A stretch of 19,590 nt of DNA from Planctomycetaceae bacterium (lineage in GTDB: Bacteria > Planctomycetota > Planctomycetia > Planctomycetales > Planctomycetaceae): contig JAGQQP010000015.1 in the NCBI GenBank assembly GCA_020426085.1, forward strand, positions 1-19,590, read 5' to 3'. Under the pieces are notes generated by a model. The model had not been told where the DNA came from, did not search any database, and saw only the letters and a list, made by a program, of their open reading frames with translations. Shown piece after piece: positions 1 through 6,909 of the stretch; within the stretch, counting starts at the first letter, position 1; every line of letters starts with the position of its first letter. The position numbers were made by a program, and so were the translations under genes.

Positions 1-27
1 ACGCAGTATGAAATTTGAAAGGAAGAG

Positions 28-57
28 TAATCAGCTCACCCGAATCGGGAGCGATTA
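28..57. repeat. Imperfect inverted repeat downstream of groES
   Basis: TAATC (28-32) and GCTC (34-37) can pair with GAGC and GATTA on the right side, and CCCG/CGGG closes a short apical loop. The element lies 25 bp beyond the groES stop in its direction of transcription. No clear run of T follows on the minus strand, so it is not a convincing intrinsic terminator. It could be a processing or attenuation hairpin between groES and a following groEL. No groEL start is visible in the remaining bases. Confidence 0.3.
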
Positions 58-82
58 CCGCTAATTACAAAACAGGGGCGAC

Positions 83-400
83 TTAGTAAGTTGCCAAAAT
101 GTCACTTTCGCGGAGCAACAGATACTCTTCTCCGCCAATTTTGATTTCGTCCCCACCATAAGGACTGAAAATGACACGATCCCCTTCCTTGACGGTTAAT
201 GGAAGTTTGGTTCCATCAGATTTGACGTGTCCATCTCCCACGGCGACCACTTCACCTCGTTGTGGTTTATCCTGTGCACTGTCAGGCAGGACAATGCCCC
301 CTGCTGTGGTGGACTCTGCAACTTCTCTTTTCAGAACGACTTTGTCACCAAGAGGGACAATCCGGGCGCCTTTACTTGCTTTGGCAGCCTTCTTCGCCAT
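83..400 (-). CDS. groES: Co-chaperonin GroES (Hsp10)
   Basis: This 105-residue protein is the heptameric lid of the GroEL folding chamber and acts in the cytoplasm. The core from residue 12 matches the Cpn10 family throughout: [12 protein letters not shown], a mobile GroEL-binding loop at about residues 25-40 containing [10 protein letters not shown], the roof segment around GDGH, and the C-terminal signature [12 protein letters not shown] followed by [14 protein letters not shown] Lys/Ala-rich extension of about 11 residues precedes the usual start and gives 105 rather than about 96 residues. The ATG start is supported by AGGAG at 407-411, seven bases upstream. No CIRCE element (TTAGCACTC-N9-GAGTGCTAA) is visible upstream, so HrcA control is not supported. 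groEL is not within the window; it could lie just beyond position 1, or elsewhere, since planctomycetes often carry several chaperonin loci. Confidence 0.97.
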   Translation of the reverse strand: MAKKAAKASKGARIVPLGDKVVLKREVAESTTAGGIVLPDSAQDKPQRGEVVAVGDGHVKSDGTKLPLTVKEGDRVIFSPYGGDEIKIGGEEYLLLRESDILATY

Positions 401-452
401 TGGGATCTCCTAGATTTTTAATTTTGACTCGAATGTCTTCACATCGGATAAT

Positions 453-481
453 TTTATGATCTGTGGTGGCGGTCGAGCCAA
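453..481 (-). promoter_or_regulatory. Candidate sigma70-like promoter for groES
   Basis: Read on the minus strand, TTGGCT (-35, 476-481) is followed by a 17-bp spacer and CATAAA (-10, 453-458), with an expected start near 446 and a leader of about 45 nt. Both boxes are only partial matches, so this is tentative. Confidence 0.3.
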
Positions 482-665
482 TCCACAACAACACATGCTC
501 AACTCATACCTGCAGTGCAGACAGGAGCGTGGTTTCCCTAGCTGCGAACGCCGTGCCTAACTAACGAATAATCCATAAGATAAATAGTATCTTAATGTTA
601 TCGATTTCACCCCAGAATAATTCATCCTCGAAATCCTGCCGGACAGTCTCTCTCCTCGAAAATCC

Positions 666-684
666 TGCTGCCATATTGGCAGCA
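666..684. repeat. Perfect 8-bp dyad, possible operator
   Basis: TGCTGCCA (666-673) and TGGCAGCA (677-684) are perfect inverted copies around TAT. The element lies 85 bp upstream of the -35 box of the TPR gene promoter and partly overlaps the second copy of the duplicated segment (653-672). Its size and symmetry would suit a dimeric DNA-binding regulator, but no binding protein can be named. Confidence 0.4.
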
Positions 685-768
685 TTCCTGATCCGAAATC
701 AACAGCTGAATTCAGTTGGTCTGATTTCACGATTTTCCAAAGTCGATGGAGTTTGAATCATTTTTCAA

Positions 769-796
769 TTGACACAACTGGTAAAATAGGTAATAT
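769..796 (+). promoter_or_regulatory. Strong sigma70-like promoter for the TPR gene
   Basis: A perfect -35 TTGACA (769-774), a 16-bp spacer and TAATAT as -10 (791-796). The predicted start is near 803, giving a leader of about 135 nt before the GTG at 939. Confidence 0.7.
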
Positions 797-819
797 CGTT
801 AAATCTATCAGACAAAAAT

Positions 820-859
820 CCTGAAACTCTCATTCAGGTTAAGAGGGACTTGTTCCCTC
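820..859 (+). promoter_or_regulatory. Two consecutive leader hairpins upstream of the TPR gene
   Basis: CCTGAA (820-825) pairs with TTCAGG (833-838) around a 7-nt loop. GAGGGA (843-848) pairs with TCCCTC (854-859) around a 5-nt loop. Both lie just after the predicted transcription start. No run of T follows, so they are not a plain terminator. They may stabilise the mRNA 5' end. Stems this short also arise by chance. Confidence 0.35.
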
Positions 860-938
860 AAAAGTTCTCATCTCACCCACTCTCTCTCGTTTCGGCTATC
901 TACAAAACCCAAGATCAGAAACATGAGAGGAGTTCGCA

Positions 939-1796
939 GTGTCAGAATCATTGCCCCCTGTACCGCGCACAGAAGGCCTGGATACTTTAAATCAAATCGT
1001 GCAACAGGCACTTCTGCTGGCCTCTGAAGGAAAACGTGGGGAAGCACGTGCCCTCTTCTTCTCGAGTAACTTCAACGCTCCCCACTGGGCACGCCAACTG
1101 CATCTGGGACAGTTCCTGCTGGAAACCGGTGACCATCTGGATTCGATTGAACAATTCTCAATCGTACTTGATGTTGCACAACAGCTTGGAGACAACCAGC
1201 TGAGATCCGTCGTCTGCCACAATCTGGCAGTCGCCTATCGAAATCTGAAATTCTTCGATTTAGCCGCTCAGTTTCAGCAATATTCCATTGCCTGGGGAGA
1301 CCTGCGCTCGGCAAACCACCTGACCCTCGAGGAAGAGCTGGATCAGCTCTCGGATAACGCTGCCTGTGATCTGACGGGACGCGCGAACGACGCGATCCTG
1401 CAGGAAGATTACTCACTGGCAGAGCAATTACTGAACATATCACTGTCACGCGAGATACTGTACGGCGATTCGGATTCTCAAGCTGCGGACTGGGGGAACC
1501 TGGGAATCGTTCAGGGGCTGAAGGGAAATCATCGACGTGCTGTATTCTGTTTCCGAAAAGCATATCAACTCCACAAACAGACAGAAAACCTGCCACTGAT
1601 GGGACAGGATCTGGTCCATCTGGGAGAACTGTTCTGGACAGCAGGTCGCTTCCGCAGCGCAGCGCGGTGCCTGAATCGATCGCTTAAATGTTTTTCCCGA
1701 AGCCACCATTCGACTCTGGCACAGAATACACGTTCTCGATTGTTCGAGATGCAGCGGCTTCTCAAAGTGAAACAGTATGATCCCTTATTGAATTAA
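939..1796 (+). CDS. TPR-repeat protein, function unknown
   Basis: This 285-residue cytoplasmic protein has no signal peptide or membrane segment. Degenerate tetratricopeptide-type helical pairs are seen at about residues 57-120 (GQFLLETGDHLDSIEQF; HNLAVAYRNLKFFDLAAQF) and 180-255 (GNLGIVQGLKGNHRRAVFCF; HLGELFWTAGRFRSAARCL), with the small and aromatic residues spaced as in TPRs. Such folds bind protein partners; no catalytic motif is present. The GTG start is chosen because GAGAGGAG ends six bases before it and a strong promoter lies about 140 bp upstream. It is divergent from groES, which hints at but does not prove a link to protein quality control. The two-block organisation resembles the TPR blocks found in planctomycete proteins of unknown role. 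No specific family was recognised. Confidence 0.85.
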   Translation: MSESLPPVPRTEGLDTLNQIVQQALLLASEGKRGEARALFFSSNFNAPHWARQLHLGQFLLETGDHLDSIEQFSIVLDVAQQLGDNQLRSVVCHNLAVAYRNLKFFDLAAQFQQYSIAWGDLRSANHLTLEEELDQLSDNAACDLTGRANDAILQEDYSLAEQLLNISLSREILYGDSDSQAADWGNLGIVQGLKGNHRRAVFCFRKAYQLHKQTENLPLMGQDLVHLGELFWTAGRFRSAARCLNRSLKCFSRSHHSTLAQNTRSRLFEMQRLLKVKQYDPLLN

Positions 1797-1852
1797 CCTG
1801 GATTTCACTTGTGAGGAAAAACGCACTCATTTGAAAATCAGTGACTGTCCAC

Positions 1853-1882
1853 TTGCGAAATACCCCATGCTCTGTTGATAAT
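1853..1882 (+). promoter_or_regulatory. Candidate promoter for the zinc-ribbon membrane protein
   Basis: TTGCGA (1853-1858, four of six consensus bases), an 18-bp spacer and GATAAT (1877-1882, five of six). The predicted start is near 1889, giving a leader of about 120 nt. Confidence 0.35.
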
Positions 1883-1894
1883 TGGAAGTAAAGT

Positions 1895-1962
1895 GTCAGC
1901 CAGACTTTATAGAGCCCCCAGATCCGGAACCGGACGACAATACCTTTCAGGGGCAGGCTGAC
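1895..1962 (+). promoter_or_regulatory. Nested inverted repeats in the leader of the zinc-ribbon membrane protein
   Basis: GTCAGCC (1895-1901) is perfectly complementary to GGCTGAC (1956-1962). Inside it GCCCC (1914-1918) pairs with GGGGC (1950-1954), and TCCGGAACCGGA (1923-1934) forms a small apical dyad. The three stems nest without conflict and end 46 bp before the ATG. This may be a cis-acting leader. It matches no riboswitch class known to me. Confidence 0.4.
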
Positions 1963-2008
1963 TGGGATTGATTTCGAGGGATCTCACTAAACATCTCAAA
2001 GGTCTTAC

Positions 2009-3835
2009 ATGCCCATCAAGGTTCGCTGCAAAGAGTGTAATACATCCTTTTCCGTCAGAGATGAAGCGGAAGGGAAACGAGTGCGTTGTAAAGAATGCGG
2101 CGCTCCAGTTAAAGTCACAGCGGCGAAACAGAGCAAGCAACGCAGCAGCTCCAGTAAATCTGCAGATACAGACGATTTTCTGGCCACACTGGATATTGAT
2201 AAACTCGAAGACAAAGCAGCAAAAATCTGCCCCCGCTGCGGGCACGATGTCGGAGAAGAAGACACGGAATGCCCGAGTTGCGGCGTTGATCTCAGCACGG
2301 GTCGGATGAGTGAAGCAACACGCCGCAAACGCAGGCGTAAAGGCCCTGCGATTGAAGAATTTTATTCAAAATCCTGGGGTGATGCATATAAGTTTCTCGG
2401 AAACCATAAAGGACTGGCCGTAAAAACTTTCCTTTATTCGTCCATCGCCAGCACATTGTTTTTCTGCTCGATCTTCATGATGATGTGGTGCCATCGAACT
2501 CCTCCCCGCGCATTCTGGGGATTCATTGCCTTTGTTTCCATCATGGCAATTCCCGGCTGGATCTGGTTTATTCAGACAGAAGTCGTCCGGTATGCTTTAC
2601 AGAAAAAAGACAAGCTGAAACGCATCAACTTCGATTTTTTCCTTTGTTCTGCACTGGGAATGAAATTCATCTTCTGGATCATCCTGTTCAGCCTGCCGGC
2701 AGAAGCAATCATGGGGATTTTGGGATATTACTTCATTTCAAATGGTTCGGTTCCCGCAGGAGCAGTTCTGATCGCCACAGGTTTTCTACCAACCTTTCTC
2801 ATGTTTCCTCTGGCAATTCCACACATGACGATGGTGGATTCCACGCCAGGCTGGATGATCCATAAACTGGGAAAAATTTTCCTCACACTCATCAAACCAG
2901 CCATGTTCTGGTGTTTTGTTTTCGTGCTCACCAGCCTGCCTGTACTTGGTTGCCTGGGTGCAATTGGGGCAGTTTATGGCAATGACTTGAACAGTTTTTT
3001 CTCGAATGTCCGTTACAACTCTTCGATTGCCAGAGATAACGGAGCGAAAGAATACGCAGAAGAAAACAAGATCAGTGATTTTGTAGAAGGTCCATTCGTT
3101 GGCAAAACGCCTGCTGAACTTGATGCATCAGTACTCATTGTGCCTTCCATCCTGTGGTTGCTGGCCTGCCTGTTTTACGCTCCAGTATTGATTTATAACG
3201 CCCGAGTGAATGGTCTGCTGGCGGTTCATTGCAAGCCCGACCTGGGCCTGATCACAAAACTATCAGAAACAAAATATGTCTCGAAGGCCGACAGTAAAAA
3301 AGAGGGGGTAGGCCCCACTCCCTCACAACTCGCAATTTATGGTTTACTGGGTGGCATCGGAGTCTGGCTCTTTAGCTTTGTCATCATCATGGCATTTGTT
3401 TCTGTCGCCGTCGCCATCAATATGAACCTCCTGCTCTTCGCACTTGGCTTAGCGGCAATTCTGTTCACACCACCACTCATTGCTACAGTCTGCTGGATTA
3501 TGTCTCTGGTTGAGCTGGGTAAAAAAGCTGGAGCTGGCCATTGTGCACTCGGAGTCTTCCTTCCTCCATATGCCTATGCAAAAGGTTGGGGGTACGTCAA
3601 AGAAAATAAACAGATGGGCAAGGTAATGCTCGTGTGGACCCTGATGATCTCTTATTATTTTTATGCTTTAGCAATTAGCTTCTTATTTAACCAGCCGATT
3701 CCTGGCAGTCAGAAACCTGAAAATGCACCTGCAGAAGCACCTCCTGCGGCTGAAGGAGCTGTGGATCCTGCCATGGAACCGGGCCCCGCAGATCCCGCGA
3801 TGGAAGCTGGTCCTGCAGAACCGGCAACTCCCTGA
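2009..3835 (+). CDS. Double zinc-ribbon polytopic membrane protein, function unknown
   Basis: This 608-residue protein starts with an MJ0042-like zinc ribbon (Cys7, Cys10, Cys27, Cys30), then a Ser/Lys-rich linker, then a second ribbon (Cys74, Cys77, Cys88, Cys91). From about residue 135 there are roughly nine hydrophobic segments, some carrying charged or amphipathic edges, with two long soluble stretches around residues 335-370 and 410-440. The last 40 residues are a Pro/Ala/Glu-rich tail with a tandem DPAMEPGPADPAMEAGP element. The N-terminal ribbon is common in planctomycete proteins and probably binds zinc in the cytosol; the membrane domain has no transporter or enzyme signature I recognise. 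AAAGG (1998-2002) lies six bases before the ATG. It stands alone between the TPR gene and tatC. The combination suggests a scaffold or membrane-shaping protein, but that is only inference. Confidence 0.85.
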   Translation: MPIKVRCKECNTSFSVRDEAEGKRVRCKECGAPVKVTAAKQSKQRSSSSKSADTDDFLATLDIDKLEDKAAKICPRCGHDVGEEDTECPSCGVDLSTGRMSEATRRKRRRKGPAIEEFYSKSWGDAYKFLGNHKGLAVKTFLYSSIASTLFFCSIFMMMWCHRTPPRAFWGFIAFVSIMAIPGWIWFIQTEVVRYALQKKDKLKRINFDFFLCSALGMKFIFWIILFSLPAEAIMGILGYYFISNGSVPAGAVLIATGFLPTFLMFPLAIPHMTMVDSTPGWMIHKLGKIFLTLIKPAMFWCFVFVLTSLPVLGCLGAIGAVYGNDLNSFFSNVRYNSSIARDNGAKEYAEENKISDFVEGPFVGKTPAELDASVLIVPSILWLLACLFYAPVLIYNARVNGLLAVHCKPDLGLITKLSETKYVSKADSKKEGVGPTPSQLAIYGLLGGIGVWLFSFVIIMAFVSVAVAINMNLLLFALGLAAILFTPPLIATVCWIMSLVELGKKAGAGHCALGVFLPPYAYAKGWGYVKENKQMGKVMLVWTLMISYYFYALAISFLFNQPIPGSQKPENAPAEAPPAAEGAVDPAMEPGPADPAMEAGPAEPATP

Positions 3836-3861
3836 TTTCTGCATCTTCGGAATGCCTCTGG

Positions 3862-3889
3862 TTGACAGTGCGATCTGGTTGTTTACAAT
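3862..3889 (+). promoter_or_regulatory. Strong sigma70-like promoter for tatC
   Basis: A perfect TTGACA (3862-3867), a 16-bp spacer and TACAAT (3884-3889, five of six). Initiation is expected near 3896, leaving a leader of about 177 nt before the annotated tatC start. Confidence 0.65.
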
Positions 3890-3938
3890 AGTATGAGTTA
3901 CCACCGCTCTTCCCTCCTGCTCATCCAGCGGGCAAATG

Positions 3939-4029
3939 GAGTGGGTACTCCTGATTCACATTCCTGCAACATCGTGAATTCCTCAGGAGCCAGTTACATT
4001 ATTCCATTTGTTCTGAACAGTACCCGCTC
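3939..4029 (+). promoter_or_regulatory. Structured tatC leader (candidate cis-regulatory RNA)
   Basis: An 11-bp outer stem pairs GAGTGGGTACT (3939-3949) with AGTACCCGCTC (4019-4029), with one G-U. Within it, CTCCTGA (3948-3954) plus TTCAC (3955-3959) pairs with GTGAA (3974-3978) plus TCAGGAG (3983-3989), with a 4-nt bulge. A competing short hairpin, GGAGT/ACTCC (3938-3951), uses the same left-hand bases as both stems. Overlapping use of 3947-3951 allows alternative folds, as in regulated leaders. It does not match a known riboswitch consensus I can recall, and no terminator U-run follows. Confidence 0.42.
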
Positions 4030-4072
4030 ATTTTACTGATGCCGTTACCGCTCATCCCGTTTAACGCAGATC

Positions 4073-5053
4073 GTGGTGATGCTGTATGGTATTGGTCTCT
4101 CCAGAATGCAAAGTCAGATGAAACCACAGTCTCACGATCTATTTGATGAATCTACCATGAGCTTCGGGGATCACCTTGAAGCCCTTCGTATTCATTTATG
4201 GAAAGCACTGATTGGACTGGCAATCTGTGTGGTCCTCGCTCTGTTTATTGGTCATAAGATTGTCGCAGTCGTGCGCGCCCCGATTGATTCTGCCTTGAAA
4301 GAATACAATCTGGATAAGCTGCCTCAGGAAGAAACGGAAGAACAGCAGAAAAGCATCGAAGAGCTGATTACCAGCCTGAATGCACAACAGAATCCGACCG
4401 CGGAAACCAAAGCGCTGCAGAAAATCCTGGAAGACTATCAGCACAGACTCAATAACCTGGAAGATACAATGGCCGAACCGGTCACGCTCGCCGTGCAGGA
4501 AGCCTTTACTACGATCTACCTCAAGGTCTCATTCGTTGCCGGCCTGGTGATGGCCAGCCCCTGGGTGATTTATCAGATCTGGCTGTTCGTGGCTGCCGGA
4601 CTGTATCCCCACGAACGCAAGTATGTTTACATCTACCTGCCAATCAGTATCTTCCTGTTTCTGGGTGGGGCACTGTTCTGCTTCTACGCTGTCTTCCCGT
4701 TTGTGCTCAACTTCCTGCTGGGCTTCAACAAGCTGCTGGGGGTAAATCCGCAGATTCGACTCTCGGAGTGGATCAGCTTCGCAATTACCCTGCCCCTGAT
4801 GTTTGGTCTCAGTTTCCAGTTGCCGCTGGTCATGCTCTTTCTGGAACGCATTTCTGTCTTCACAGTGCAGGATTACATCGAAAAGACCCGCATGGCAATT
4901 CTGATCATTTCGATCATCTCGATGCTGATGACCCCGGCAGATCCCATGAGCATGCTGCTGATGATGGTGCCCCTCCTGTTTCTGTACGGACTGGGAATTG
5001 CGATGTGTAAATACTTCCCCAGTGCCAATGCCAGTCCGTTTGAAGCAGCCTGA
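4073..5053 (+). CDS. tatC: Sec-independent protein translocase TatC, with long periplasmic insertion
   Basis: TatC is the membrane receptor of the twin-arginine pathway, which exports folded proteins. About six membrane segments follow the cytosolic HLEALR motif (residues 34-39). The hallmark stretch SPWVIYQIWLFVAAGLYPHERK includes Glu181, equivalent to the signal-peptide-binding Glu103 of E. coli. TM2-TM6 landmarks (FYAVFPF, FGLSFQLPLVM, TPADPMSMLLMMVPL) are intact. At 326 residues it is longer than the usual 240-260 because residues about 76-133, in the first periplasmic loop, form a charged, probably coiled-coil insert. Ala37 occupies the place of E. coli Glu15. The start is uncertain: GTG4073, ATG4079, ATG4106 and ATG4118 are in frame and none has a good ribosome site. 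No tatA/tatB is next to it. Confidence 0.95.
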   Translation: MVMLYGIGLSRMQSQMKPQSHDLFDESTMSFGDHLEALRIHLWKALIGLAICVVLALFIGHKIVAVVRAPIDSALKEYNLDKLPQEETEEQQKSIEELITSLNAQQNPTAETKALQKILEDYQHRLNNLEDTMAEPVTLAVQEAFTTIYLKVSFVAGLVMASPWVIYQIWLFVAAGLYPHERKYVYIYLPISIFLFLGGALFCFYAVFPFVLNFLLGFNKLLGVNPQIRLSEWISFAITLPLMFGLSFQLPLVMLFLERISVFTVQDYIEKTRMAILIISIISMLMTPADPMSMLLMMVPLLFLYGLGIAMCKYFPSANASPFEAA

Positions 5054-5084
5054 TTCCATCTCCACGGAAGCTGATTTTCCTCTG

Positions 5085-5112
5085 TTCAGATGACGCTGTC
5101 TTCCACTACAAT
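5085..5112 (+). promoter_or_regulatory. Candidate promoter for the anchored phosphatase
   Basis: TTCAGA (5085-5090, four of six), a 16-bp spacer and TACAAT (5107-5112, five of six). The same -10 and spacer length occur upstream of tatC. The expected start is near 5119, about 60 nt before the ATG at 5179. Confidence 0.35.
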
Positions 5113-5178
5113 GTCGCGGTCCGGGGTCAGGAATCCCTGGATTTCAGCGAAATTGTGCTAAATTCAGCGAGGATGAAA

Positions 5179-5856
5179 ATGAGTACCAGCACGGAGCAGG
5201 AAGCGGTTGTGCAACCCGCCAGCAAGTCCCCCCGGCAGCAGAAACTGATCAAAATCTCCCTTATCGTCTGTGCCCTGGTTGGGGCGGGAGTCCTGATCTG
5301 GGAAGAAGTACTGGAAGACCGGCTGGTGGCCAAACGCTTTGGCGTCGTGGAGCCAGGCAAAATCTATCGCAGCGGCCAGATCTCCAGCTACCTGATCGAA
5401 CCGGTACTGAGCGAAAATAACATCGAGAAAGTCATCGCCCTCAATGGTAGTGATCTGCAGAAGCCTTATCTGAAAACCGAAGTGGAAACGGCGAAGAAAC
5501 TGCACATTGACCATCAGGTTCTGCATCTGATCGGAGACGGCACAGGAAACGTCGAAGATTATGCCGAAGCGGTTGCAGAAATCATGCGCTGTGAAAAAGC
5601 AGGAAAACCGGTTCTAGTTCACTGTGCAGCTGGTGCCCAGCGAACGGGTGGCGTGATCGCCGCCTATCGTATGCTGGTTCAGAAGAAAACCCCTGAAGAA
5701 GCCTACCAGGAATTACTGCAGTACGACTGGAAACCACACAAAGATCAGGCACTGATTGATTATCTCAATAAGAATCTGGCTCGACTCTCCAGCCTGCTGG
5801 AAGAGAAAGTCGAATGGTATGAACCACCGGCGACCATCCCCGTGATTGGTAAATAG
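5179..5856 (+). CDS. Membrane-anchored CX5R (dual-specificity-like) phosphatase
   Basis: This 225-residue protein has a basic N-terminus, one membrane segment (about residues 26-41) and a soluble phosphatase domain from about residue 53. The active-site loop is HCAAGAQRTG, with His148, nucleophile Cys149 and Arg155, the HC-X5-R-T signature of protein tyrosine and dual-specificity phosphatases. Asp120 in the upstream GDGTGN turn is a plausible general acid. The motif PGKIYRSGQ (residues 59-67) is typical of the compact Siw14-like/PFA-DSP branch, whose members act on phosphoproteins or inositol pyrophosphates; the substrate here is unknown. Lysines and arginines before the helix suggest an inside N-terminus, which would put the catalytic domain outside the cytoplasm. 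The ATG at 5179 is chosen over the upstream GTG (5155) and ATG (5173) because GAGG at 5169-5172 is six bases from it. Confidence 0.85.
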   Translation: MSTSTEQEAVVQPASKSPRQQKLIKISLIVCALVGAGVLIWEEVLEDRLVAKRFGVVEPGKIYRSGQISSYLIEPVLSENNIEKVIALNGSDLQKPYLKTEVETAKKLHIDHQVLHLIGDGTGNVEDYAEAVAEIMRCEKAGKPVLVHCAAGAQRTGGVIAAYRMLVQKKTPEEAYQELLQYDWKPHKDQALIDYLNKNLARLSSLLEEKVEWYEPPATIPVIGK

Positions 5857-5951
5857 ACTGTATCCAGTTTTCATCCAGCATCGCCAATCGCGAGACGCTG
5901 TGGTTCAAAATGAAGCGATCTGGTCCGAGGGAATACCGTTTCAGCCAGGAA

Positions 5952-6773
5952 TCACTTTCGCAAATTAGCAAACTGGTTTCTGAGATACTCCTGGATGGTG
6001 ATTGAATTCACTTCTTTATTCTTGCGAAGCGTTTCCCAGTGATGGATCAGGCCGCGGTCTTTGTGATCCAGCTTCCAGTGTATTTTATGTTCGGCTCGCA
6101 GGTGCAGCTTTTCTTCCAGGTCTGTCTGTAATTCCACTTCAATCGGAATCAGATTTCTGGTCCTGAGCTCTTCATTCAATGCAATTCGCGATGCGGGGGG
6201 CAACGTGTAGGGATGAAGCACATAGTTCAAGCGTGCCATCCAGTCTGCAAATCGAAGGTAATTCTCAACCGAGGCATTCTGATCAGGGGCAACGCACTGC
6301 ACACGGTAATTGATCAGTTTACTCTCCAGCGTCAACTGGTTTTTATTGCCGTCAAATTGCGTTTCAAACGTGGGATCCAACTGAAATTTTAACCGGGAGG
6401 CAATTGCTTTCCCCGTAGCTTCTTCCCGTTTGATTTGATCGTGGATATATTCCTGAGTCTGATGTCTTGCCACATTCAACAGATGCTTGATTTCATCGAA
6501 ATTGATCACCGTTTTAATCATACGGGACTCATTCAATAAAATCAGTTTTTTCTGGATCGGGTCAAAGATCGTCACTTCACCTAATCCGTCTACGTGATCA
6601 TAAACTTTCTCAGCATGGAAAATCGAAACACTGCGGGAAACGATGATCGGATCTGTTTCCTGTTGATGCTGATAGACCGTGGTACGAATTCGAAATTCCT
6701 GCGCGGAACAGAGTCTGTCTCCAGTGCCGCACACAATCACGAACATGCCTGTGATGAGCATAGATCTCCACAT
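5952..6773 (-). CDS. Secreted protein of unknown function
   Basis: From the ATG at 6773 the product is 273 residues. A signal-peptide-like start (MWRSMLITGMFVIVC) is followed by a likely cleavage after CSA at residue 24. The mature part opens with a beta-rich stretch (EFRIRTTVYQ) and a region resembling lipoprotein-recycling or LolA-like beta domains only loosely (GEVTIFDPIQKKLILLNESR). It ends in a charged helical portion. I do not recognise a family. Reading can extend in frame to a GTG at 6899, but the added residues are polar, lie upstream of the signal sequence and have no ribosome site. An ATG at 6761 has GGAG four bases upstream and is a real alternative, but it would lose the n-region arginine. 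The gene is convergent with the phosphatase gene and divergent from ppk2. Confidence 0.7.
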   Translation of the reverse strand: MWRSMLITGMFVIVCGTGDRLCSAQEFRIRTTVYQHQQETDPIIVSRSVSIFHAEKVYDHVDGLGEVTIFDPIQKKLILLNESRMIKTVINFDEIKHLLNVARHQTQEYIHDQIKREEATGKAIASRLKFQLDPTFETQFDGNKNQLTLESKLINYRVQCVAPDQNASVENYLRFADWMARLNYVLHPYTLPPASRIALNEELRTRNLIPIEVELQTDLEEKLHLRAEHKIHWKLDHKDRGLIHHWETLRKNKEVNSITIQEYLRNQFANLRK

Positions 6774-6909
6774 ATCGACTTTGCTTTCCTGAGATTTTTG
6801 CTGGGGTCGACCTGAGTCTCCACTGGACAGTGAAAACAGTAAAACGGTCGGCAGTTGAATTCTGAAACTGGTATCTGGGTAAGAACTAGAGCGCATCACA
6901 TTTAACCAT

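Larger units (their letters stand above)
401..938. other. Divergent intergenic region groES / TPR gene (538 bp)
   Basis: No credible coding sequence is seen. The region holds a weak candidate promoter for groES (453-481, minus), a small dyad CTGCA-G-TGCAG at 510-520, a near-duplicate of a 16-20-nt segment at 625-640 and 653-672, an 8-bp perfect dyad at 666-684, a strong promoter toward the TPR gene (769-796) and two leader hairpins (820-859). Its length and the density of dyads suggest regulation of one or both genes. No known operator was recognised. Confidence 0.6.

Noticed and set aside
28..57. Intrinsic terminator after groES
   Set aside because: The hairpin is interrupted and no T run follows on the minus strand; kept only as an inverted repeat.
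401..620. CIRCE-type HrcA operator for groES
   Set aside because: Neither TTAGCACTC nor its inverted partner is present within the region read.
1072..1596. 174-codon frame antisense to the TPR gene
   Set aside because: Arg/Pro/Ser-rich composition typical of a shadow frame; no ribosome site or domain.
3893..4039. 48-codon frame inside the tatC leader
   Set aside because: Its ATG lies before the predicted transcription start, it has no ribosome site, and its sequence is explained by the leader stems.
4529..5065. 178-codon frame antisense to tatC
   Set aside because: His/Gln/Glu-rich composition is the usual mirror of a membrane-protein gene, and tatC is certain.
5952..6899. Longer 315-codon version of the secreted protein gene
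   Set aside because: The extra 42 residues are polar, start at a GTG without ribosome site, and would bury the signal peptide.
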